Source: Nemertoderma westbladi (lineage: Eukaryota; Xenacoelomorpha; Nemertodermatida; Nemertodermatidae). From it: a stretch of 23,297 bases of DNA. A model generated the notes under the pieces. It worked only from the letters and a program-made list of their open reading frames with translations. It made no database searches and was not told where the DNA came from. Location: NCBI GenBank assembly GCA_032718475.1, contig JAUCBJ010004758.1:1-23297 (forward strand), given 5' to 3'. This document shows, piece after piece, positions 9,205 through 17,530 of the stretch (within the stretch, counting starts at the first letter, position 1; every line of letters begins with the position of its first letter). Position numbers and translations under genes: made by a program.

Positions 9205-9465
9205 ACGCGATACTCACTGAAAGCAACCCAGAGGCTCACCAATCTTGGCTGTTATCTGTAAGGCAGAGAGGGCTCCACACTTACTCCCAATGTTGAATAC
9301 TCATCACTAGCCAACCTCTTTCTTTACTCCCCCCAGATTTCAGGTTCCCATATCGCCGTACTGACGTACCAGTTACGAAATTGAAACTGATTCAGCCCGG
9401 GTTCGAACTCGGGATCTCGGATATAGAGGAGAATAAAGTAACTACTCTACAAGCTAGACAGATTG
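9205..9465 (-). mobile_element. Decayed tRNA-derived SINE, minus strand
   Basis: Read on the minus strand, the head contains a box B-like GAGTTCGAACCCGGG (9397-9411) after an A-box-like TAGCTTGTAGAGTAG. This is followed by a body that includes CAATTTCGTAACTGG, TATGGGAACCTG and GAGTATTCAACATTGGGAGT. The same body motifs occur in the same order in the plus-strand copy at 9705-9945, at roughly 70-75% identity by eye. Two copies sharing a tRNA-like head and a body mark this as a SINE family. Ends are approximate. Confidence 0.7.
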
Positions 9466-9504
9466 CAGATACGGAAGTAAATGGAATAATAAAGTTGTGT
9501 GTGT

Positions 9505-9603
9505 GATTATCTGGCGGCGATGTGCTGCCTACGGCAAGTATTGAATCAATTACGGTTGGGGTTATTTAATACCTGGCGGCAACATACTCCACGGCAAGTC
9601 CAA
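9505..9603. repeat. Short diverged tandem duplication between the SINEs
   Basis: The words TGGCGGC...ACGGCAAGT and a following CAATTA occur twice with a spacing of about 60 bp (9512-9550 and 9573-9607). No further copies seen. Confidence 0.45.
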
Positions 9604-9704
9604 TTATTGTAACATTATATATAGAGTATGTAGTCGGGGTAATATGTATCGAAGTTGGATTCTATACGGGGTTATAAGATTGATAAATATTTATCTAGTA
9701 ACCC

Positions 9705-9945
9705 CTTCACCATGGTGACTAGTGAATGAGTCCCTCATTTGATCTCCAGCTGGGAGGTTCCGTGTTTGATTCCGGGTCAGGTCAGTTACAATTTCGTAAC
9801 TGGAAAGTCGAAGCAGCGATAAGGGAACATGGGATCCGTGGGGACTGAGGAATGGGGTTGGATGGTGAGAGTATTCAACTTTGGGAGTTAGTGTGGCGAC
9901 CCCTCTAACTTTCAGGTAACTGCCAAGAGAGAGAAGTCTCGTTTT
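9705..9945 (+). mobile_element. Decayed tRNA-derived SINE, plus strand
   Basis: The head contains GGTTCCGTGTTTGATTCCGG, a degraded box B. The body has CAATTTCGTAACTGG, AAGGGAACATGGGATC, GAGTATTCAACTTTGGGAGT and AACTGCCAAGAGAG, collinear with the minus-strand copy at 9205-9465. The two copies are head to head about 240 bp apart. Ends are approximate and no target duplication was identified. Confidence 0.7.
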
Positions 9946-10330
9946 ATCGTCCTTTGTTTTCTTATAATTGCCAGTTATTGATAAAAACGTCGAATTACTT
10001 CGTAAATTAATTAATTAATTTTCAGCCGGAATAAAAATTAATAATATTGTTTAAAAATGGGTTTGTTTCAGATACCAATATATAATATTGTGGTATAACT
10101 ATAAATAACAATTCGGTTTTAGGTTCAGCGCTGTTGCAACTCAGTTATTATTATACTACAAGTTAATGTTATATTTTGTTTATGTTTGTTTGTAAATGTA
10201 ACTGATATATTTGATTAAAGTTTAATCTGAAAATGAATTGATTTATTTAGTTTCATTTATAGAAAGATAAGATTACACGAAATAATTGTCATGGTGGTAA
10301 CCATAGAATAATATCTTTTTAACCTTCTAT
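9946..10330. other. AT-rich spacer, nothing recognised
   Basis: AT-rich sequence between the plus-strand SINE and the first GTTCCCAA motif. No coding, RNA or repeat signal was supported. Confidence 0.4.
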
Positions 10331-10335
10331 CTCCC

Positions 10336-10812
10336 AGTGTTCCCAATTGGGATCAGTTTTCAACTGGAGGAAATTTAATTTAGGCTTATGTTACTTTTTT
10401 TTAATGTTAATATGTTTAGGAAGAGTGGAATATTGTTTTTAATTTTCAACTTCAAATGTTTTTAAACTTCAAGTTGGTCTTTGGGCATGCCAAATTATGC
10501 AAATTCTCATTTTTTTCGATTTTTGGGAAATGCAAACAATATTGGTCAAAACGTTACAAATTTGATATTCCAAACCAGCGATGGAGACATTAAAATTAGG
10601 TTTTTAAATAACATCACATTATTATTTGAAAAAAAAATTCAGAAAACGACTATATAATGACTATAGAATATCAAAAATTTTAAAATTATTTTACTCAATG
10701 TATTACTCTAAAAAAAATCATTTAAAATTACATAACGAATATGTAGGCCCTATTTGTATCCTGCTGTATCAAAAACGACCAGCTATTTATTGTCCCATTT
10801 GGGAACACTATG
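10336..10812. mobile_element. Possible small non-autonomous DNA transposon or MITE
   Basis: The segment begins AGTGTTCCCAATTGGGA (10337-10353) and ends TCCCATTTGGGAACACTA (10795-10812), imperfect inverted termini that resemble the CAGTG-type ends of hAT elements. The interior is AT-rich and has no convincing coding. I could not find an 8-bp target duplication, so the ends may simply be two copies of a dispersed palindromic motif. Confidence 0.3.
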
Positions 10813-10964
10813 GGAACGTATTTCTGCTCTAAAGCAATATACAGTAGTAAAACTCAACCAAATACTGTTGGACATTGGATGTAGGTAGGACGAATGCAAT
10901 ATGTATAGCTGAAATAAACCTTATTATGCAATTTTTGTCCCATTTGGGAACAATTTTTGGTGGA

Positions 10965-11372
10965 TAGGCTCGGCTCGGGACGCGAGAATAGCTCTAATTG
11001 AGCGCAGTAGGGCGTGTTGGCTCTGCTCGGGCTGCTTGAATAGATCTAATGGAGCGCAGTAGGGCATGTTGGCTGGGCTCAGGGCGGGAGAATATATCTA
11101 ATGGGACGCAGTTTGGTGTGTTGGATTGGCTCAGGGCGTGAGAATAGATCTAATGGAGCGCAGTTTAGGGCGTGTTGGCTGGGCTCAGGGCGTGAGAATA
11201 GATCTAATGGAGCGCAGTTTAGGGCGTGTTGGCTGGGCTCAGGGCGGGAGAATATATCTAATGGGGCGCAGTATGGTGTGTTGGATCGGCTCAGGGTGCG
11301 AGAATAGATCTAATTGAGCTCAGTAGGGCATGTTGGATCGGCTCAGGGCTCGAAAATATATCTAATGGAGCA
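10965..11372. repeat. Second minisatellite, 51-54-bp unit, 8 copies
   Basis: Eight copies of a unit recognisable as GAATAGATCTAATGGAGCG, then CAGT(TT)AGGG, then GTGTTGG and GGCTCAGGGCG. Copies are centred near 10985, 11040, 11090, 11142, 11196, 11250, 11302 and 11356. Unit length varies between 51 and 54 bp through small indels, unlike the fixed-length intron array. The array is bracketed by GTTCCCAAA-type motifs at 10938-10953 and 11373-11381. Confidence 0.93.
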
Positions 11373-11389
11373 CAGTGTTCCCAAATAAT

Positions 11390-11820
11390 ACTGACCTGGT
11401 TCTTAATAGTAAAATATAATTTCAACCAAAACATCTCCATAAGTTGTTTACTAAATCAAAATTGTATAATAGTCTATAAAATTGGAGTCTGTTTGTGGTT
11501 TTTAATGTTTTGAGACACAACTTTTTATTTTTGTTATTTTATAAAATATATTGGAATTGCTGTGGTGCCAGTGTTCCCAAATGGGAACAGGTCTTTTTTG
11601 AGAAAACTAACAGGCGCAATGAAAAAATTTTTTTTGCAAAGTTTAAGTTGAATCGATTTGAAACGGTTTCAAAAATTTCAACGAATTTTATCAAGGGTGT
11701 TGGATTATTTCACTGTTAAGTAGAAACTACAGTACCACGTAAAAACTTTCTAAATCCGACGTATTTTGCCTTAATTTGTAGTAGTTGTAATATGCCCACT
11801 TCCTATTAGTAGTTATAAGT
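11390..11820. other. AT-rich spacer with one palindromic motif
   Basis: The only notable element is GTTCCCAAATGGGAAC at 11573-11588, a 16-bp near-perfect palindrome shared with the neighbourhood of the second minisatellite. No gene was supported. Confidence 0.4.
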
Positions 11821-11824
11821 TCAC

Positions 11825-11925
11825 TGGTGATTCTATTGGCGCAGTGGTCAGATAGGTTAAGGCGTTGATTATATTCTAGGTAGGACCTAGGTAGGTCAGG
11901 GGTTCGAATCTGGGTCGGGAAATTA
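11825..11925 (+). mobile_element. tRNA-like head of a SINE (Leu/Ser-type)
   Basis: TTGGCGCAGTGGTCAGATAG (11836-11855) with AGGTTAAGGCG resembles a tRNA A box and D arm, and GGTTCGAATC (11901-11910) is a perfect box B. The spacing, with a TAGGTAGGACCTA stretch between them, fits a tRNA with a long variable arm (Leu or Ser type). Acceptor-stem pairing is poor, so a tRNA-derived SINE or pseudo-tRNA is more likely than a working tRNA. It differs from the two SINEs at 9.2-9.9 kb. Confidence 0.55.
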
Positions 11926-12008
11926 ATATTTTGGACTATTAAATTTTCAGTTTCATTTAATTAGGTAAGCCAATGAGGTGCGTACAACACATGGAATGAT
12001 GGATTGGG

Positions 12009-12130
12009 CCAATCATAGGGTACTTAATAACTTATTGCTCCAATGTGCGGCCATGGAATGTTATCGAATGTTCTAGTTGATTCCATGCCTAGGATTTGCT
12101 ATATAAAGGGCGATTTGTCGTTTGGTTATC
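12009..12130 (+). promoter_or_regulatory. RNA polymerase II core promoter-like element (CCAAT, TATA, Inr)
   Basis: CCAAT at 12009-12013 is followed 87 bp later by TATATAAAGG at 12100-12109 and, about 25-30 bp further, by a pyrimidine-rich initiator-like TTATCACTAT (about 12125-12134). Another CCAAT lies at 11970. This arrangement suits a host or LTR promoter firing rightward into the region before the open frame at 14597. The first ATG downstream (12164) opens only seven codons. Confidence 0.45.
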
Positions 12131-12134
12131 ACTA

Positions 12135-14596
12135 TATCTTACTACATACTTGACTCTGTTAAGATGGCAGTTCTAATTAACTGTTAATTCTTCTTCGTTA
12201 TCTCTCTTACTTTAGTTTAGTTCCCTTTGTTATTTGTAAAGTTAAGTTTGATAAGTCTTATAATTACGTTAATATACTGCAAACTTTTGACCATGTAGTT
12301 TTGACGTATCCACCTTTGAGACAGCCAAACGCTTCGGGGAATGGCTGCCTAGACCATTAGGCCTTCAGCGACGCAGGGAAAAGATGTCCACGACACATTG
12401 AGCCCACATTATCTTCGCCCACGCCCAATCGAAAGTATGACCTCTTGCCAGAAAGCGCCCACTTCAGAGGAAGGTAAGACTTTGTTTGATGCCCTTGCCT
12501 GTCGTAAGACCTTAGATCAGGGTAAAGCGTGACGCCGTCCTGGGACGCTGTAAAATTTAGGATTAAATATCTCAGATTCAGACAGAAATAACCCCGGATC
12601 AACCTGTATCTCCTACAGGTATGAGCTGTTGCTGTTCGTCAGTACGCGCAAGTACACTTAGGTGAGAATAGGACACACTCTATAATTTGGTGATTTGCAG
12701 TACTGACAGTATGGTACCGGTTCGCTTTGTAGGCCTTATAGTTTGCCCTGAGAAGTCTGATAGTCTGAGTCCAAAATATTTGATCAGGCAAGAGGCAGCT
12801 TTCTGCTACCGGCACATGTTTGACTTAGCGAGGTTACTAACATCCTACCGCGCATACTGATAGGTATTTACTGCTAACCACCGCAGTAACAAAGTTCTAG
12901 AATAAATTTGTATACCAGATCAGCAAACATACGGTAGTAAATTAACACCTATTCTCTTATCTCACAATCAGAATCTGGTGTTAGTGCCGATGACGGGTGT
13001 AGTTACTAACACCGTAATTTCCCAGTTGAGTTGTGAACAGAGGAGGAGAGAGCCCTTTTGACGTCAGTTTGTAAGTATTGCGTCTACAGCGTGCGACTAG
13101 CTTTTTCGAGTAGCTAGCGCCCGGTATTATTATTTTGATTAAAATCACTAAAACCTAGTATAACGGCGATACACCAAAATTGTTTTATTTGTAACACACA
13201 CACACACGCGTCTTAAGATCCATTAGCTACCATAGGCTTATTAGTAAGAGGTATTCTGTAGTTCTGTAATTTCTATAATTCTTGTAATTTGAGGAGATAT
13301 TTAATAATTAGTTTTACGGCATATAAGAGGTAGTTTAGGAGCACCCTTTTGACTGCTACTTTCCTGTCGGCAGTATTGTTACGCTAGTCTGATGATCCAC
13401 TAACTCGTATATAAACCATATAAATCACACTGCGGCAAGTTTACAGTATTTCGGTACATTAGCGATAGTTAGGATTCGCTGCGCGGGGATTGTATGGTCT
13501 GTATCTGTAGACTGGACATCTGCCTCAACGGTTAGAGGCCAGGTACCGGTATCCTGTTTTGTCTAGTTTGCCCGGGCATTTGACTCGCCCACGTATTTGA
13601 ATAGACATCAGGCTCCGTTCCTCGCCAGTAGTAGTTTGTGTACTTAGTATCTGTTTATTTAGACATCCTGGACTGGGATTTATTGTCAGATACTGTACGA
13701 GCCCGTATACACTGCTGGATTCTACAGTAAGGTACATCATTATTAGGATCCATTAGGCGGTATACTACTGGACTTTTCAGTAGGAGATATTTTATAGTTT
13801 AATATTAGTAGATTAGTTGAACTGTAAAATGGCTCTTACTGGAAAGGCTCTAAAAGTAGGAGATACGTACATAATTTAGGTCTATGTACGTCCTTACGTA
13901 ATTTAGGGTAGTTTTATTCGTATTTGGCTAGCTGTAGATAGCTAGTTAGTTTGTAATTATTTTGTCTTAGGCCGTGTGTGTGCGGTGTTACTTTTTCGGT
14001 ACTTGAAAAGGTACACAGGGTTTAAAGACCAATTTGTATCGGTACCTAGGAAAATTTTTTTTGTAGAGTAGTTCGTAAAACTCTTACCTTCGATTTTTCT
14101 GGACTCATTTCTGGACCGCCTCGAAGGATTAGGCCATTTTTAGCAAGTTTGGGAGACACACGATTCGTCCGCGACGCTGGAAATGGAACAGTTCTTGTCC
14201 GGTTTGTATCTGGGAATTTATACAACTGGAAGATCAAAGGAACGTAAGTTTTATGACTCGTGTCGTTTAAACTTAGAGCACAGTAGTACTCAAAATTTGT
14301 GGGTTCCACTGTTTAATTTATGTGTTTGTTGGTACTTATTTTCCCTTAGATGTTGCTGTTTTGCCTATTATTTGTACTTGTTGATCTACATTTTGGTTAT
14401 TTATACCACTATCTCAATTATTCGTACAGATTTAGCCGGTAGGCTGAATTATTATTATTTTATTATATATCTTTTGATTTTATTTGTACCGGTTAGGGTA
14501 TATATAGTATATATATATACCGAGGTAAGTTTTGATATTTTGACATTTCGACATTCTGACATTTTGACATTTATTACCCATATTCGATGTATATAA
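12135..14596. other. Non-coding stretch with a changed composition, no gene recognised
   Basis: About 2.4 kb with more GC than the flanks and frequent ACCGGT or GGTACC words (12715, 13541, 14481). Only short open frames occur on either strand and none resembles a protein. GT-AG-like signals are common (GGTAAGAC near 12475, GTAAGTAT at 13071, and an AG at 14600-14601 just before the open frame), so a long leader or an intron between the promoter at 12.1 kb and the frame at 14.6 kb is possible but unproved. A short (CA)n run lies near 13195. Confidence 0.4.
14528..14573. repeat. Short tandem repeat with GACATTT-like unit
   Basis: Four to five units of 9-10 bp built on TTTTGACATT, TTCGACATT and CTGACATT, immediately before the open frame at 14597. 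Confidence 0.75.
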
Positions 14597-15499
14597 TACA
14601 GACATGAATACAATACATACCCACCTACCGACTATGATTCGTGTGACCCAGACAGATCGACAGTAGACGACCCGAGAAGGAGGACTCGCGATTCTACCGA
14701 TGTCACACTGTGTGCGTCGCCGGTACCACGAACGGAAATACCGGAAGCCATAGCGTGTGGCGACGGTAGAACCGATGACTTCCTTACCGTCCCACAAACC
14801 AGATTGCAGGCACCGGACATGGTAAGTTCGACTGGAAGCCAGGAGAACATTATTAGGAGTATAGGAGGACACATGGCCCAGATTACTCAAAATATCGGAG
14901 AAGGTTTTCGCGTTATGCACGAGTTAACCGCCCCGATGTCGAGATATGAGTTCTACACCTTACAGGTAAGGATAGAAGGTAGGATACATGCCTCCGTAGA
15001 TAAACTAAAAGGTTTACACGAACTCGCAGAGTTGCGTGGCGACAACTTTACTCAGGTAAAGATAATAGATAAGTTGGTAAGTGCTAGGGAAAGCCTCATT
15101 CAGTTTAAGTTGGTTGTGGGATCGACTCAGAAAGAGCAACTCGACCAACTGATGGGTGAGTCTGTTTCCGACACGTTGTTGCAACCCGAAGAGGAATAAG
15201 AACTATACTGCTTGGACGGGAGATTAGAGACACTCACCGATTTTCTTCGTAGATGCGGCGTACCGATCAAAGAACCAGAAGTTGTACCGAGAAGGACGAC
15301 GGAAGTTCTATCTATGGAAGGCTCACGAGCCTACCAAATTCCACAACTGGATAGATCGTTCACTACAATACGGAGCAACATTAGTCGGACAGCATCGGCA
15401 ATTACTCGACGGCGGCAGGAGATCGCACCCCAGCAACAAGACTTCATAAGAGAAGCACGGATGCGGATCGCACTAATGCCAAAGGAGAGAGACGAATAG
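14597..15499 (+). pseudogene. Unidentified open frame with one internal stop, possibly Gag-like
   Basis: One reading frame is open from 14597 to 15196, has a TAA at 15197-15199, and continues in the same frame to a TAG at 15497-15499 and, beyond that, to 15603. The first in-frame ATG is at 14819, so the product is either 126 residues (14819-15199) or begins in a spliced exon (AG at 14600-14601). The N-terminal part (14597-14810) is Arg-, Asp- and Pro-rich. The middle is helix-rich and charged (IGGHMAQITQNIGEGFRVMH, then VDKLKGLHELAELRGD). The part after the stop is also helical and Arg-rich. No family is recognised. Position in transposon-rich DNA, lack of an ATG and the internal stop suggest a retroelement structural protein or remnant, but that is inference. 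The stop could also be read through. Confidence 0.45.
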
Positions 15500-15603
15500 C
15501 TAAATTCCGAGGAGAGTGAGAGTCGATTCGCAATGGTTACGGTAACAGGTTTGTTATGCCGGAATCATTTCCGCAGCCACGAGCGACTTCATCGCCGATT
15601 ATA

Positions 15604-15853
15604 GCAGGTAAGGTATAAGACAGTTCAAGGAGTAATGATAATGTAATATACCAAATAATAAATACTTATGCAAATATATATATCTTAGCACTAAGTAGGC
15701 CTACCCCGGAGTCCCGGTCAGCCGGTACAATGCAGTACAGCAGTATGCAGTAACACCACCACCACTAAACTAGAGCATTCTGTCTCGCCTACCGGTACTA
15801 CTCCCATGTACTGTCCATGGTTTCCTATTATACCATCATATCATTATCTTACA
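15604..15853. other. Non-coding spacer up to the C25 tract
   Basis: Starts with a donor-like CAGGTAAGG at 15606-15614. Contains TAGGCCTACC and CCGGTAC words like the rest of the 12.6-21 kb region. No gene seen. Confidence 0.4.
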
Positions 15854-15878
15854 CCCCCCCCCCCCCCCCCCCCCCCCC
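15854..15878. repeat. C25 homopolymer
   Basis: Twenty-five consecutive C residues (G25 on the minus strand), preceded by ACA and followed by a small perfect hairpin. Confidence 0.95.
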
Positions 15879-15879
15879 A

Positions 15880-15900
15880 TAAGTTCATCATGAACTTATT
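15880..15900. repeat. Perfect 9-bp inverted repeat
   Basis: ATAAGTTCA, then TCA, then TGAACTTAT: two 9-base arms separated by three bases, immediately after the C25 tract. Confidence 0.8.
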
Positions 15901-15972
15901 TCCAGTCTATCGCGAGGTTTTTACTTTCTCCCCGCTTTTGTTACATAAGTGTTATCAGTTACCGCCTCTGGT

Positions 15973-16338
15973 TCACTGTATTCCACTGTTGTGTCTGCTA
16001 ATGTTTTCTTGCATGTCCGCATTACAGTCAATGATGGAGTTCCTCACATTTGTTATTATATCATTTTCGTCATCTGAGCTCGGGTATATTTCTGGATTGA
16101 TATCAACTGTGATGGGATCGTAGATCCCAACCGGGTAAGATTTAGTACGCGTCACCTGACTGCTGGTCTGCTGGGCTAGTGTCCTTTTGGCTGAAAGCCG
16201 TTGGGGAAAAATAACAGAGTTTGTGTTCCTCAATGTTAATGTTCCAAATGATAATAGCACAGAATAAGTTACAGTATGTGATTGAAATCGCAATACAGAA
16301 TAACAGCAGATATACAATTGATAGATATTGGTTGGCAA
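15973..16338 (-). CDS. Doubtful minus-strand open frame, no family recognised
   Basis: A 121-codon frame whose second half looks protein-like, with Tyr-Pro-rich and acidic stretches (YPSSDDENDIITNVRN). The first half is hydrophobic and less convincing, and part of it overlaps a diverged direct repeat. It lies downstream of, and on the same strand as, the Gag-like pseudogene at 19095-17530, so it could be a leftover of the same element. No motif supports a function; chance is a real alternative. Confidence 0.2.
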   Translation of the reverse strand: MPTNIYQLYICCYSVLRFQSHTVTYSVLLSFGTLTLRNTNSVIFPQRLSAKRTLAQQTSSQVTRTKSYPVGIYDPITVDINPEIYPSSDDENDIITNVRNSIIDCNADMQENISRHNSGIQ

Positions 16339-16447
16339 TGGTGACGGTCAAAAACTATAACCGGTCTGCAACTCTGTGATTAATGAACTGACCGGTAAAT
16401 CAGTAATACAGAATAACTATATGATTGATACACATAGATATTGGTTT
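16293..16447. repeat. Diverged direct repeat, period about 113-116 bp
   Basis: ATACAGAATAAC at 16293 and 16406, each followed about 25-30 bp later by ATAGATATTGGTT (about 16321 and 16434). The sequence between is only weakly similar. Confidence 0.5.
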
Positions 16448-16657
16448 CACCTCTTACTCTACTTGGCCTTCTGTACCCAATGGATGCTTTCCTGTCTCTG
16501 TTCACGTGCTCCCTTGCCAGCTATTGGCTTATATACTAATTGTCACTTTGGCACTCACTGTCAGTGTTTCCCCCTGCCGCTAGCCTTTACTAGCTGTGTT
16601 CTCCTTCCGAGGTTGTTTGACCTCTCACCTCTCTCTGTGGCTTTAGGGCTTGTATCG

Positions 16658-16801
16658 CCCCCCCCCCCCCCCCAAAGTTGGTTATGAGGCGAGATTATTA
16701 TTGGTAATCTCGTATCGCCAACTATATTGGTAAAATCCCACTGGACCCATTTTCGGGTGGATAATGCAAGGGAATTGAATCCGCTTACACTCCCCCCCCC
16801 C
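16658..16801. repeat. Two further C tracts (C16 and C10) and short hairpins
   Basis: C16 at 16658-16673 and C10 at 16792-16801. Between them GAGATTA...TAATCTC (16691-16712) can pair. Just after, CTATCTTC (16805-16812) pairs perfectly with GAAGATAG (16819-16826). Confidence 0.75.
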
Positions 16802-16948
16802 ATGCTATCTTCCCGGTGAGAAGATAGAATCAACCTTAAGTGCGCTTCAATTCCGCTGGAACCCAACCTAATATTGCGTGTGGAGTGGAGTTCTTTTCTC
16901 GGAGTCGGCTTTCCTGACCGCCCCCCTGGGTGTGTTATTACTACCCCT

Positions 16949-16990
16949 CCTTGGTGCAATCGCAAGCACCAAGCCAATGTTGCACCAAGG
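16949..16990. repeat. 11-bp inverted repeat (hairpin)
   Basis: CCTTGGTGCAA at 16949-16959 is the exact reverse complement of TTGCACCAAGG at 16980-16990, with a 20-base loop that itself contains CAAGCACCAAG. Confidence 0.75.
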
Positions 16991-17530
16991 CATCTGGTGT
17001 CTCTGTTTGAGACAATTGTGCTCTCTCTTCACACAATTTTCCACAAACTCACTCTAATTTTCCTCACGGACCTCGCTGTCCCTCACTCTCACTTCGGTCC
17101 CTTGGGACTCTTCACCTCTCACTGCTCGCTCCCCACATTTGGATTGCACTTCTTTCACTTCCCCACGCGTCAATACCTCCTCTCCATACTTCCCCCATTT
17201 CCCTTGTACACAACTGATATCTCACTCCACCCACCCCTGACGAGCCTCACCCTCCCTTTTTGTGCCGTCGCACACAAGAAGCATGATTCGTCTAGTGTCT
17301 CGTCTTCCTGTCGTAGTCAATTGGTCCCCAGTCCCAGTAGCTAATTGGAAAAGGTTATATATGACTATAGTACTTACATTGATTATATATTTAAATTGAT
17401 AATATTGATTATCTACATACGTACATACTAATTGCACTTAATTATTTGCACTTAGGAGTTCGTATTATACCCTACATGTGGTGCCTTCCAGACACACCCA
17501 CATCTCTATCTCTGAGTTCTAGTTCGCTCC
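16991..17530. other. Pyrimidine-rich spacer, no gene recognised
   Basis: The plus strand is strongly C/T-biased (CTCTCTCTTC, CCTCACTCTC), which keeps stop codons rare and makes a chance 156-codon frame (16874-17344) that resembles no protein. The last 150 bp return to AT-rich sequence. It may be the non-coding part of the minus-strand element whose Gag-like frame follows. Confidence 0.4.

Noticed and set aside
11825-11925. Functional tRNA-Leu or tRNA-Ser gene
   Set aside because: Box A and box B are good, but the acceptor and anticodon stems do not pair convincingly; a SINE head or pseudo-tRNA fits better.
12357-12602. 81-codon minus-strand frame
   Set aside because: No homology or motif seen, no supporting start context; within chance for this GC content.
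14480-14920. 146-codon and 80-codon minus-strand frames
   Set aside because: Antisense to the better plus-strand frame beginning at 14597; no family resemblance.
16874-17344. 156-codon plus-strand frame
   Set aside because: C/T-rich strand bias removes stops; the composition is Ser/Pro/Leu/His with no motif.
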